The position numbers and the translations under genes were made by a program. The notes beneath the pieces were generated by a model. That model was not told where the DNA came from. It ran no database searches and saw only the letters and a program-made list of their open reading frames with translations. From the NCBI RefSeq assembly GCF_014202315.1, contig NZ_JACHGN010000043.1:1-44606 (forward strand): a stretch of 44,606 nt of DNA. Direction: 5' to 3'. Shown one piece after another: positions 8,317 through 16,455 of the stretch. The stretch's first letter is position 1. The number at the start of each line of letters is the position of its first letter. This DNA comes from Thermocatellispora tengchongensis (GTDB lineage Bacteria > Actinomycetota > Actinomycetes > Streptosporangiales > Streptosporangiaceae).

Positions 8317-9927
8317 TCACCTGGGGCGCGCGACGCGGCCCTCGTCCCAGACCGGCTCCGGCGACTCGTACACCCGGCCGTCCTCGCCGAACACGAGATA
8401 CCTGTCGAAGTCGGCCGCGAACCAGCGGTCGTGCGTGACCGCGATCACGGTGCCCTCGAAGGCGTCCAGGCCCTCCTGCAGCGCCTCGGCGCTGGCCAGG
8501 TCGAGGTTGTCGGTGGGCTCGTCGAGCAGCAGCAGCGTGGCCCCGGACAGCTCCAGCAGCAGGATCTGCAGCCGGGCCTGCTGGCCGCCCGACAGCGTCT
8601 CGAACCGCTGCTCGGCGACCCCGCCGGCCAGCTCGTAACGCGCGAGCGCCTTCATCGCCTCGCTCTTCAGCCTGGCGTGCTCGGTCATCACGATCTCGCA
8701 CGGCGTGCGCCCGAGCAGCTCGGGGTGGGCGTGGGTCTGCGCGAAATGCCCGGGTACGACCCGCGCGCCGAGCTTGGCGACCCCGGTGTGCGGGATCGCC
8801 TCCCCGGCGAGCAGGCGCAGGAAGTGCGACTTGCCGGAGCCGTTGGAGCCGAGCACGGCCACGCGCTCGCCGTACCAGATCTCGACGTCGAACGGCCGCA
8901 TCAGGCCGGTCAGCTCCAGGTTCTCGCACACCACCGCGCGTTTGCCGGTACGCCCGCCGCGCAGCCGCATGCTGATCATCTGGTCGCGCGGCGGCACCTC
9001 GGGCGGGCCCGCCTCCTCGAACCGGCGCAACCGGGTCTGGGCGGCGTGGTAGGCCGGGGCCATGCCGTCGTTGTAGCCGGCCTTCTGCTTGAGCATGTTG
9101 ACCAGGCGCTTGAGCTTGGCGTGCTCCTCGTCCCAGCGGCGGCGCAGCTCGTCCAGGCGCTCGTTGCGCTCCTTGCGGGCCTCGGCGTACGTGGCGAACC
9201 CGCCCCCATGAATCCAGACATTTCCGGCTTCGACGGTGACGATCCGATCCGCGACGTTGGCCAGGAGCTGCCGGTCGTGGCTCACCAGCAGCACCGTCTT
9301 CGGCGTCTCGCGCAGCACCTGCTCCAGCCAGACCTTGCCCGGCACGTCCAGGTAGTTGTCGGGCTCGTCCAGCAGCAGGGTCTGGTCGGGCCCGCGCAGC
9401 AGCGCCTCCAGTACCAGCCGCTTCTGCTCGCCGCCCGACAGCGTGTTGACCTCGCGGTACTTCACCGCGTCGTACGGCATGCCGAGCGCGGCGACCGTAC
9501 AGGTGTCCCACAGGACCTCGATGTCGTAGCCGCCCGCGTCGCCGTAGTCGGCGATGGCCTGCGCGTAGCGCATCTGCGTCTTCTCGTCGTCGCGCTCCAT
9601 CATCGCCAGCTCGACCGCCGCCAGCCGCTCCGCCGCCTCCCGCACCCGTGCGGGCGCCACGCTGAGCAGCAGGTCATGCACGGTACGCCCGTCACGGATG
9701 CCGCCGATGAACTGCCGCATCACCCCGAGTCCGCCCGAGCTGGCGACACTGCCGTCCACCGGCTCCAGATCGCCCGCGATGAGCCGCATCAGCGTGGTCT
9801 TCCCGGCCCCGTTGGGCCCGACCAGCGCCGCCTTGACCCCGTCGCCCACGCGGAAGGACACGTCCTCCAGCAACGCCCGCCCATCGGGCAGGACATACGT
9901 CAGATGCCCGACCTCAACGTGTCCCAC
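8317..9927 (-). CDS. ABC-F family ATPase
   Basis: A 536-residue soluble protein with two ABC nucleotide-binding domains and no membrane segments, the mark of ABC-F proteins that act on the ribosome. Domain 1 has Walker A GPNGAGKT (37-44), signature LSGGEQ and LLLDEPDNYLD. An Arg/Lys/Glu-rich helical linker follows (about 245-330), then domain 2 with GSNGSGKS, LSGGQQ and LLLDEPTDNLD, and a His switch in each domain (SHDR, THDR). Known members tune translation or protect ribosomes from antibiotics. The linker that would separate these roles cannot be judged by eye, so resistance is only one possibility. It stands alone on the minus strand, with the divergent dps gene 193 bp away. Confidence 0.92.
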   Translation of the reverse strand: MGHVEVGHLTYVLPDGRALLEDVSFRVGDGVKAALVGPNGAGKTTLMRLIAGDLEPVDGSVASSGGLGVMRQFIGGIRDGRTVHDLLLSVAPARVREAAERLAAVELAMMERDDEKTQMRYAQAIADYGDAGGYDIEVLWDTCTVAALGMPYDAVKYREVNTLSGGEQKRLVLEALLRGPDQTLLLDEPDNYLDVPGKVWLEQVLRETPKTVLLVSHDRQLLANVADRIVTVEAGNVWIHGGGFATYAEARKERNERLDELRRRWDEEHAKLKRLVNMLKQKAGYNDGMAPAYHAAQTRLRRFEEAGPPEVPPRDQMISMRLRGGRTGKRAVVCENLELTGLMRPFDVEIWYGERVAVLGSNGSGKSHFLRLLAGEAIPHTGVAKLGARVVPGHFAQTHAHPELLGRTPCEIVMTEHARLKSEAMKALARYELAGGVAEQRFETLSGGQQARLQILLLELSGATLLLLDEPTDNLDLASAEALQEGLDAFEGTVIAVTHDRWFAADFDRYLVFGEDGRVYESPEPVWDEGRVARPR

Positions 9928-10120
9928 AGCCGATCCCTCTCCACCAAACCCCCGGCGCAGGCTACCCAGCCGCCCCGGCGCCCCGCACCTGGTTTTCCAC
10001 CCGGCCCACTGCGGGGCGATGTCCTGATTTGCGGCGGTTTGGGGATGTTTTCATGACTTTGGCGTGACACAACCGGGGGGACCTGCGTGGGAGAGGAAAA
10101 CCAGCAGCGAGGAGATCGCG

Positions 10121-10774
10121 ATGCCTCCAGACAACTCATCGGCCGGAAGGCCCGGCAGGTCGTCGGCGAGCAGCACCCGGGCGCACGCGTCGGCCAGAGG
10201 GCGTACGGACGGCAGCCAGCCGTGGCTGCACACCGACGCGCAGGAGATCCAGACGTTCGGGTCGGTGCGGATGTTCCCGCTCGGCCTGTCGTACGAGACC
10301 CGGATGTACTCCTGCCAGCGGCTGAACCAGATCCTGGCCGACACCCAGATCCTGTACAGCTGGTACAAGAAGTACCACTGGCTGATGCGCGGGCCGACGT
10401 TCTACCAGCTCCACCTGCTGCTGGACAAGCACGCGGGCGAGCAACTCGAACTGGTGGACAACCTGGCCGAGCGGGTGCAGACACTGGGCGGGGTCGCGGT
10501 CGGCGACCCGCGGCACGTCGCGGAGATCACGGTGATCCCGCGTCCGCCCGACGGCGTCGAGGAGGTGCCGTCGATGTTGTCCCGCCTGGTCGAGGCGCAC
10601 GAGACGATCCTGGTCGCCGCGCACGACGCCGCCGCGCGGGCGGCGGAGATGGGGGACGACGGCACCAACGACCTGCTCGCCTCGGAGGTCATCCGGACCA
10701 ACGAGATGCAGACGTGGTTCCTGATCGAGCACCTGGTGGACACGCCGCTGGTGGCGAGCCCGAGAGCGGACTGA
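10121..10774 (+). CDS. dps: Dps-like ferritin (DNA-binding protein from starved cells)
   Basis: Dps proteins form 12-subunit shells that oxidise and store iron and can coat DNA under starvation or peroxide stress. The 217-residue product keeps the full ferroxidase set with canonical spacing: His86, His98, Asp102, Asp113 and Glu117 (HWLMRGPTFYQLH ... DNLAER). The ferritin fold is preceded by an unusually long N-terminal extension of ~60 residues that is Ser/Arg/His-rich and basic, a plausible DNA-binding tail. The start is ATG 10121 with GAGGAG seven bases upstream; the frame is open to 10064, but that extension lacks a ribosome binding site. It is followed by the gamma-glutamyltransferase-like gene in the same direction after 78 bp. 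Confidence 0.92.
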   Translation: MPPDNSSAGRPGRSSASSTRAHASARGRTDGSQPWLHTDAQEIQTFGSVRMFPLGLSYETRMYSCQRLNQILADTQILYSWYKKYHWLMRGPTFYQLHLLLDKHAGEQLELVDNLAERVQTLGGVAVGDPRHVAEITVIPRPPDGVEEVPSMLSRLVEAHETILVAAHDAAARAAEMGDDGTNDLLASEVIRTNEMQTWFLIEHLVDTPLVASPRAD

Positions 10775-10852
10775 CACGGGGCCGCCCACGCGTGTGATGA
10801 TGGCCGTACGGCCGTCCCCTCCGGCCGGCACGCGTGAAAGGCCGCCCCCCGC

Positions 10853-12619
10853 ATGTTCACCACCCGTCCCGAGCTCACCGGCGACTTCGGCATGGTGGCC
10901 GGCACCCACTGGCTCGCCGCCGCCACCGGCATGAGCGTGCTCGAACGCGGCGGCAACGCCTTCGACGCCGCCGTGGCCGCCGGGTTCGTGCTCCAGGTCG
11001 CCGAGCCGCACCTCAACGGCCCCGGCGGCGAGGTGCCGATCCTGCTGTGGAGCGAGGCCGAGCGAAAGGTCTCGGTCGTGTGCGGCCAGGGCGTGGCCCC
11101 GGCCGCGGCCACGATCGACCGCTTCACCTCCGGCCTGGGCCTGGACCTCGTCCCCGGCACGGGCCTGCTGGCCGCCACCGTGCCCGGCGCGTTCGGCGGG
11201 TGGCTGCTGCTCCTGGAGCGCTGGGGCACCTGGCCGCTCGCCGACGTGCTCGAACCCGCCATCTCGTACGCCGAGCGCGGCGTGCCCGTCGTCACCGGCA
11301 TGGCCGCCACGATCGGCACGGTGGAGCGGCTGTTCGCCGAGCACTGGCCCACCTCGGCCGCCACCTGGCTGCCCGGCGGCGCCGTGCCCGCGCCCGGCTC
11401 CCGCCTGGCCAACCCGGTGCTCGCCGCGACGTACCGGCGGGTGGTGGCCGAGGCGCGGGCGGCGTCGCCCACCCGCGAAGGCCAGATCGCGGCGGCCCGC
11501 GCGGCCTGGTACTCCGGCTTCGTCGCCGAGTCGATCGCGAAGTTCTGCGCCGAGACCGCCTGGCGCGACACCTCCGGCGAGGTCCATGGCGGCCTGCTGA
11601 CCGGCGACGACATGGCCGCGTGGCGGGCCGGCGTGGAGGAGCCGGTCACCTTCGGCTACCACGGCCACACGGTGTGCAAGACCGGGCCGTGGGGCCAGGG
11701 ACCGGTGTTCCTGCAACAGCTCGCCCTGCTCGCCGGGCACGACCTGACCGCCATGGGCCACCTCTCGCCCGACTACATCCACACCGTCACCGAGGCCGCC
11801 AAGCTCGCCTTCGCCGACCGCGAGGCGTGGTACGGCGACTCGGCCGAGGTCCCCGTCTCCGACCTGCTCGCCGAGGCGTACGCGGGCGAGCGCCGCGCCC
11901 TGATCGGCGCGACGGCCTCCCTGCTCCAGCGCCCCGGCTCACCGGGCGGCCGGTCGCCCCGCCTCCCGGCGGCGCGCGGCGTCGGCGCCGGCCCCCAGGC
12001 GGGCGCGGGCGAGCCCACCGTACGCGCCGACGGGGCGGTGAGCGGCGACACCTGCCACATCGACGTCGTGGACCGCCACGGCAACATGGTCTCGGCGACG
12101 CCCAGCGGCGGCTGGCTGCAGAGTTCGCCCACGATCCCCGACCTGGGGTTCTGCCTGGGCACGCGGGCGCAGATGTTCTGGCTGGAGGAGGGACTGCCCA
12201 ACTCGCTGCGGCCGGGGGCGCGCCCCCGTACGACGCTGTCGCCGTCGTTCGCGCTGCGCGACGGCAGGCCGTGGCTCGCCTTCGGCACGCCGGGGGGCGA
12301 CCAGCAGGACCAGTGGAGCCTGAACTTCTTCCTGTCGGTGGTGCACTTCGGGCTGAACCTACAGGAGGCGATCGACGCGCCGATGTTCCACTCCGAGCAC
12401 TTCCCCAGCTCGTTCTACCCGCGCGAGTCGCGGCCGGGCGTGCTGGCGGTGGAGGACCGGGTGCCCGGGGCCGTGCTCGCCGAGCTGCGCCGCCGGGGCC
12501 ACATCGTCGAGCCCCGCGACCCGTGGTCGCTGGGCCGCCTGAGCGCGGTCGCCCGCGAGGACTTCCTGAAGGCCGCCGCCAATCCCAGGGGCGCCCAGGG
12601 TTACGCGGTCGGCCGCTGA
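10853..12619 (+). CDS. Gamma-glutamyltransferase family protein (Ntn hydrolase)
   Basis: Members of this family cleave or transfer gamma-glutamyl groups, for example from glutathione or poly-glutamate, after self-processing at a threonine. The 588-residue product has the N-terminal core (ERGGNAFDAAVAA), PGAFGGW in the large subunit, and the processing motif GDT with Thr400 as predicted nucleophile, followed by VDRHGNMVSATPSGG. The downstream GTPGGDQQ motif is also present. There is no signal peptide, so it is probably cytoplasmic, unlike classical GGT. A Pro/Gly/Arg-rich insert just before the cleavage site (about 360-390) looks disordered. Its substrate cannot be read from the sequence. Its last 19 bp overlap the convergent kinase-like gene. 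Confidence 0.9.
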   Translation: MFTTRPELTGDFGMVAGTHWLAAATGMSVLERGGNAFDAAVAAGFVLQVAEPHLNGPGGEVPILLWSEAERKVSVVCGQGVAPAAATIDRFTSGLGLDLVPGTGLLAATVPGAFGGWLLLLERWGTWPLADVLEPAISYAERGVPVVTGMAATIGTVERLFAEHWPTSAATWLPGGAVPAPGSRLANPVLAATYRRVVAEARAASPTREGQIAAARAAWYSGFVAESIAKFCAETAWRDTSGEVHGGLLTGDDMAAWRAGVEEPVTFGYHGHTVCKTGPWGQGPVFLQQLALLAGHDLTAMGHLSPDYIHTVTEAAKLAFADREAWYGDSAEVPVSDLLAEAYAGERRALIGATASLLQRPGSPGGRSPRLPAARGVGAGPQAGAGEPTVRADGAVSGDTCHIDVVDRHGNMVSATPSGGWLQSSPTIPDLGFCLGTRAQMFWLEEGLPNSLRPGARPRTTLSPSFALRDGRPWLAFGTPGGDQQDQWSLNFFLSVVHFGLNLQEAIDAPMFHSEHFPSSFYPRESRPGVLAVEDRVPGAVLAELRRRGHIVEPRDPWSLGRLSAVAREDFLKAAANPRGAQGYAVGR

Positions 12620-13209
12620 CCGGCGATCCCCTCCCGCGACGGGGACCGTCCGAGTACGGTGAAGGCGTCGGCGATCTGCCCCGCCGCCTCCTCGATCGTC
12701 ATGCGGCTGGTGGTGAGACGCAGGTGGAACAGCCCGTCGCACTCGTGCTCGGCGATGTCGGCGGCGGCCTCCTCCCACGCCTTGAGCGTCTCGGCGACGT
12801 CCGGATCACCCCGCCGCCGCGCCCGCTGCTCGCACACCTCCCGCGGCACCCACAGCAGCACGGATAACCAGTCGGCCCAGGAGGTGAGCGACCGCAGGTC
12901 GGCACAGTTGGCGACGTGCACGACGGGGATGAGCTCGGCGGTGGTCATGTGGTCGATGGGATGGGCGTCGATGGCGTAGCCGCGGTCACCGTTCCGCGTC
13001 TCCAGGATGATCCTCCCGGCCGCCCGCAGGACCTGAAGCTGGTCCTCAGTGATCACGTGGTACTCCTCGCCCCGCTCCACGCCCACGCGGAGCACCCGCA
13101 ACAGGACGAACCGGGGATCGAGGTCATGCAGCGCCTGAGTGATGGTGCTCTTGCCTCCAGCGGGCGGCCCGAGGAGCAGCACCCCCCGAAGGCCCCCGCG
13201 TTTCACCAT
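12601..13209 (-). CDS. Guanylate-kinase-like P-loop NTPase
   Basis: A 202-residue P-loop protein with Walker A GPPAGGKST near the N-terminus. A central segment (VGVERGEEYHVITEDQ, then AAGRIILE) resembles the GMP-binding region of guanylate kinases, but the usual guanylate-kinase residues are only partly present. It is probably a divergent nucleotide or small-molecule kinase and not the housekeeping Gmk. The start is taken at ATG 13209; an in-frame TTG at 13254 would add 15 residues, and neither has a clear ribosome binding site. The 3' end overlaps the convergent gamma-glutamyltransferase gene by 19 bp. Upstream is the long repeat-rich intergenic region, so its promoter probably lies in the relatively AT-rich patch at 13.2-13.5 kb. 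Confidence 0.68.
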   Translation of the reverse strand: MVKRGGLRGVLLLGPPAGGKSTITQALHDLDPRFVLLRVLRVGVERGEEYHVITEDQLQVLRAAGRIILETRNGDRGYAIDAHPIDHMTTAELIPVVHVANCADLRSLTSWADWLSVLLWVPREVCEQRARRRGDPDVAETLKAWEEAAADIAEHECDGLFHLRLTTSRMTIEEAAGQIADAFTVLGRSPSREGIAGQRPTA

Positions 13210-13700
13210 TCTTTGGACATAGCCGGGCGAAATCCAAGAATCCCATTCGGACAATTGTTCGCGCTGGTGATCTTCATCGCATACCTTCGCGGGTCAGAGA
13301 GGTGGCCGGCAGCAAAAACGCGAGGTCTCCACCGCACCGCAGAGCCGATGGCAGTGAAGAATCCTAGCCCCACGACCCGCCCCGGGAAACCCAATCCCCA
13401 GGATCGCCCCCACCTACCAATCACCCACCCGAAAACACCCCCCACAAAACCCACCAGGCACTCAGCAAATTCAATAATCCCCCATATCCCGTGATCCACA
13501 ACCAAATCCGATATCAAGCCCCATAGGGCTCCAGGGGCCAGGGGGAGCACCCAGACAACGGTGGATCTCCCACAAGGCGGGATGGGACGGGGTACCGGAA
13601 CCCACACGCCCTCCCGCCGCCTCCTCCCGAATTCGGACGCATCCGGCCAGAGGCGACAAGCCAGCGCCCGCAGCGGGCCATGAGCCGGGGCAGGACCTAT
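13210..13700. other. Intergenic region with an AC-rich, lower-GC patch
   Basis: No gene is convincing here. Bases about 13370-13510 are clearly poorer in GC than the rest and strongly skewed: the plus strand is C- and A-rich with runs such as CCCACAAAACCC. On the minus strand a frame reads as Gly-rich and hydrophobic (GFVGGVFGWVIG), but its third codon positions are not G/C-biased and it has no credible start. It most likely holds the promoter of the kinase-like gene or transferred non-coding DNA. Confidence 0.45.
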
Positions 13701-13850
13701 GGCCGGACACGGCGCGGCAGGGGCCGGCGCGGCAGGGCACGGCACGGCAGGGCACGGCACGGCAGGGCACGGCACGGCAGGGCACGGCACGGCAGGGCAC
13801 GGCACGGCAGGGCACGGCGCGGCAGGGCACGGCGCGGCAGGGCACGGCGC
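13701..13850. repeat. 15-bp tandem array, 10 units
   Basis: Ten consecutive 15-bp units with consensus GGCAGGGCACGGCAC. Units from 13731 to 13805 are five identical copies, and the flanking units differ by one to three bases (GGCGC for GGCAC). The array reads through as a five-residue repeat in several frames, as any 15-bp period would, but has no start or coding context, so I treat it as a non-coding minisatellite. Confidence 0.93.
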
Positions 13851-14090
13851 GGTGCCGGCATGGTCGAGCGCGGGCCTGACCGGCGCGGCATGGTGGCGCG
13901 ACACAGCGCCGCGCGGCCGGATGGCCGGAGCGGTGCCTGTGGGCCTGAGCGAGGGCTGTGTGGGGCGACGTGCCAGGCCCCGGCAGCCCGCAGGGCTGGA
14001 GCGGACGCCGGGTCGGGCGGAGTCCACGAGGGCCAGGGCGGGTGTATGGACGAGTGGCAATGCCCCCTGGGCGACCCAGGCCCCGGGGCG

Positions 14091-14125
14091 GTCGGCGGTC
14101 GGCGGTCGGCGGTCGGCGGTCGGCG
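14091..14125. repeat. 7-bp tandem array, 5 units
   Basis: Five perfect copies of GTCGGCG. The 7-bp period would shift a reading frame with each gain or loss, which argues against coding use. Confidence 0.93.
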
Positions 14126-14140
14126 AAGCCTACGGGCCGG

Positions 14141-14196
14141 GCACGGGTTGCGGGTCGGAGCGGGCCGCGCACGGGTTGCGGGTCGGAGCGGGCCGG
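14141..14196. repeat. 28-bp tandem duplication
   Basis: Two adjacent 28-bp units beginning GCACGGGTTGCGGGTCGGAG (14141-14168 and 14169-14196) that differ only in the last base. Confidence 0.93.
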
Positions 14197-14265
14197 CCTC
14201 GGGCCGCCAGGGGGCCGGGACTGGGCCCATGGACCCGGGTGGGGCTGAGGCCATGTGCCCAGCCC

Positions 14266-14430
14266 AGGGCAGCCCGGCCTAAGGCGGCCCGACCCAGGGC
14301 AGCCCGACCCAAGACGGCCCAACCCAAGACGGCCCAACCCAAGACGGCCCAACCCAAGACGGCCCAACCCAAGGCAGCCCGACCCAAAGCGGCCCGACCC
14401 AAAGCGGCCCGACCCAAGGCAGCCCGACCC
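14266..14430. repeat. 15-bp tandem array, 11 units
   Basis: Eleven 15-bp units related to AAGACGGCCCAACCC. The four units from 14311 to 14370 are identical, and the outer ones are variants (AAGGCAGCCCGACCC, AAAGCGGCCCGACCC). The unit sequence is unrelated to that of the array at 13701-13850 although the period is the same. The higher identity in the centre suggests recent expansion there. Confidence 0.93.
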
Positions 14431-14579
14431 AAGGCGGTCGGCCGGTTGGGCGGAGCCGGCGCGGTCGGCGGTGTGTCCGTCGTTCTGCGTCGGGCCATCG
14501 TCAGGGCCATCGTTGGGGCCGTGCGGCGCTGGGCGCATGGAGAGGAGGCCAGGCCCGAGGGGTCGCTTACATGGATGTG

Positions 14580-14633
14580 CCTTTTGTAGAGGGCTCTCGG
14601 GTGCTCCATCATCGGGATACCAACAAAAGGTAA
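14580..14633. promoter_or_regulatory. Dyad-symmetric regulatory site upstream of the NmrA-like reductase
   Basis: CCTTTTGT (14580-14587) and ACAAAAGG (14623-14630) form an 8-bp inverted repeat. The second arm lies inside ATACC-N7-GGTAA (14617-14633), itself a small dyad. The second arm ends 36 bp before the ATG at 14669. HxlR-type repressors commonly sit beside reductases of this type and bind sites of this kind, but no hxlR gene is present in the window, so the regulator is unknown. Confidence 0.45.
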
Positions 14634-14668
14634 CCGTCCACGTCAGCGCGGTATTGGAGGGGCTTGGG

Positions 14669-15526
14669 ATGATCGTTGTCACCGGGGCCACGGGGCATCT
14701 CGGCACGCTGGTGGTGCGAGGGCTGGCGGCGCGGGTGCCGGCCGGGGAGGTTGTCGCCGCGGTGCGGGACCCCAAGAAGGCCGAGGGGCTGGCGGCGCTG
14801 GGGGTGCAGGTGCGGGAGGCCGACTACGACCGGCCCGAGACGCTGGGGCCGGCGTTGGAGGGGGCGGAGAAGGTGCTGCTGATCTCGGGCTCGGAGCCCG
14901 GACGGCGGGTGCCGCAGCATCGGGCGGTGGTCGAGGCGGCGAAGGCGGCGGGGGTGCGGCATCTGGCGTACACCGGGATCCTGGGCGGGCCGGAGACCGA
15001 CTTCCCCCTCGCCGACGACCACAAGGGCACCGAGGAGGTCATCCTCGCCTCCGGGCTGGCCTACACGTTCCTGCGGAACGGCTGGTACACCGAGAACTAC
15101 ACCGGCGACCTGAGCCAGGTGTTCGCGCAGGGGGCCGTCACCGCGAGCGCGGGCGACGGGCGGGTGGCCTCGGCGGCGCGGCAGGACTACGCGGACGCGG
15201 CCGTGGCCGTGCTCACCGGCGAGGGGCACGAGAACACCGCGTACGAGCTGAGCGGCGACGAAGCGTGGAGCTTCGCCGAGTTCGCGGCCGAGCTGTCGCG
15301 GCAGACCGGCAGGGAGATCCGCTACAACGCGCTGTCGGCCGAGGCGCACCGGGAGCTGCTGGCCGAGGCGGGGCTGCCGGCCCACGTCATCGAGATCATC
15401 GTGACCATCGACGACGGGATCCGGCGCGGCCTGCTGGCCAGGCGGACCGGCGACCTGAGCCGGCTCATCGGGCGGCCGACGACGCCGCTGGCCGACTCCA
15501 TCGCCGCCGCGCTCAAGCAGGGGTGA
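14669..15526 (+). CDS. NAD(P)H-binding NmrA/QOR2-like reductase (atypical SDR)
   Basis: A 285-residue Rossmann-fold protein of the atypical short-chain dehydrogenase group that includes E. coli QorB (YtfG), an NADPH:quinone reductase. The nucleotide-binding motif GATGHLG is at residues 6-12, the second strand ends in AAVRDP, and NGWYTENY corresponds to the conserved active-site side of the family. ATG 14669 is chosen because GGAGGGG precedes it with about six-base spacing; the frame is open far upstream only because it runs through the 15-bp repeats. Quinone or electrophile reduction is the expected role, by analogy. It has its own promoter region with a dyad site at 14580-14633 and is convergent with the next gene. 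Confidence 0.87.
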   Translation: MIVVTGATGHLGTLVVRGLAARVPAGEVVAAVRDPKKAEGLAALGVQVREADYDRPETLGPALEGAEKVLLISGSEPGRRVPQHRAVVEAAKAAGVRHLAYTGILGGPETDFPLADDHKGTEEVILASGLAYTFLRNGWYTENYTGDLSQVFAQGAVTASAGDGRVASAARQDYADAAVAVLTGEGHENTAYELSGDEAWSFAEFAAELSRQTGREIRYNALSAEAHRELLAEAGLPAHVIEIIVTIDDGIRRGLLARRTGDLSRLIGRPTTPLADSIAAALKQG

Positions 15527-15546
15527 GCGGGCGGGCTGATCTCCGC

Positions 15547-15630
15547 TCGGTCGCGGGCGCCTGATCCGATGATCTTTGGTCGGTCGCGGGCGCCTGCTGC
15601 GGCTGGTCTCCTGTCAGTCGGGTGCGCCTG
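15547..15630. repeat. 33-bp imperfect tandem repeat in a convergent intergenic gap
   Basis: The 17-bp core TCGGTCGCGGGCGCCTG occurs at 15547-15563 and again at 15580-15596, one 33-bp period later. A degraded third copy (CAGTCGGGTGCGCCTG) follows around 15613. It lies between the stop codons of the NmrA-like and Gmad2 genes. Confidence 0.75.
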
Positions 15631-15647
15631 TTGGGGCCGGCCTTTGA

Positions 15648-16367
15648 TCAGCCCGCGGCCCGTACGGCGGTGACGGCGAAGCGCTCGACCTCCGCCACGT
15701 GGCCGCCGGTGGAGACGACCAGGGTCATGAGGGTGCCGGGGGCGGCGCGGAAGGACAGGCGCACCCGCCACGACGCGTTCTCGCCGCCCGCGGGCTCGCA
15801 GCAGGTCGAGCCCGCCGGGCGGTCGGCCCCGCGTACCAGGGCGCGTACCCGCAGGCTCTCGTCCACGCCGGTGATGCGGCCCGAGACCGTGAGCGGTGAG
15901 CGCACCGACGCGCCGTACGCGGGCCTGGTGATGGTCAGGGTGTCGTCGTCGGTGCCGACGACGGCCCACGGCGCGCCCGGACCGGTCCCCAGGCGGACCA
16001 GGCGGATCGTCGCGGCCACGCCGGGCTTGTCGCTTTCGGCGTGCCGGTAACCCACCTTGACCAGGGCGGTGCGGCCCTTCACGCTCCGCCCCACCTCCAC
16101 ATCGACCCCGGTGAACCCGAGGTGCCTGCGGGTGAAGGCGAGCGCGGTGCGTCCGGGGTCGAGGTGCCAGGAGCCGTCCCCGGTCACCTCGCGGAGCCGT
16201 TGCCACGCGCGTGCCTGCTCCAGGCTGGTGAACGGCCACAGCGGCCGGTCCCCCGACACCCACTCCGCCTGCGCCGTGACGCCGGCCGCCTGCGCGGGGC
16301 CGCCGCCCGCCAGGCCGGTTCCGAGCACGAGTAGGGCCGCCGCCATCGCCCGCCCGAAGCCGTTCAT
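15648..16367 (-). CDS. Secreted Gmad2 immunoglobulin-like domain protein
   Basis: A predicted exported protein of 239 residues. A Sec signal peptide covers about residues 1-28 (MNGFGRAMAAALLVL..., ending near AQAA). The C-terminal ~95 residues resemble a Gmad2 domain, an immunoglobulin-like fold found next to sporulation and germination proteins: ITRPAYGASVRSPLTVSG is the typical opening strand. The region between has no recognised domain. ATG 16367 follows AAGGAG at five-base spacing, a clear ribosome binding site. Function is unknown beyond an extracellular binding or structural role. Codon use matches its neighbours. Confidence 0.82.
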   Translation of the reverse strand: MNGFGRAMAAALLVLGTGLAGGGPAQAAGVTAQAEWVSGDRPLWPFTSLEQARAWQRLREVTGDGSWHLDPGRTALAFTRRHLGFTGVDVEVGRSVKGRTALVKVGYRHAESDKPGVAATIRLVRLGTGPGAPWAVVGTDDDTLTITRPAYGASVRSPLTVSGRITGVDESLRVRALVRGADRPAGSTCCEPAGGENASWRVRLSFRAAPGTLMTLVVSTGGHVAEVERFAVTAVRAAG

Positions 16368-16455
16368 GATCACTCCTTGAGCCGTTAGGGGATCATCTCC
16401 TCCACGATCCCCGAAGATCGGCGTCCCGCACAGAGGGTGTGCGGAAGCGGTCTCG

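Noticed and set aside
8317-9927. ABC-F gene as an antibiotic-resistance determinant
   Set aside because: The fold is clear, but the inter-domain linker cannot be classified by eye and no antibiotic biosynthesis genes are nearby; resistance is not supported.
13203-14060. 285-codon minus-strand frame through the 15-bp repeats
   Set aside because: Most of it is the repeat array read as short Ala/Pro/Cys units; the remaining hydrophobic part lacks codon bias and a start.
13701-14430. Possible CRISPR array
   Set aside because: The units are contiguous with no spacers, too short, and there are no cas genes in the window.
14255-14668. N-terminal extension of the NmrA-like reductase through the second 15-bp array
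   Set aside because: The Rossmann fold begins exactly at ATG 14669, which has a good ribosome binding site; the extension is only repeat sequence.
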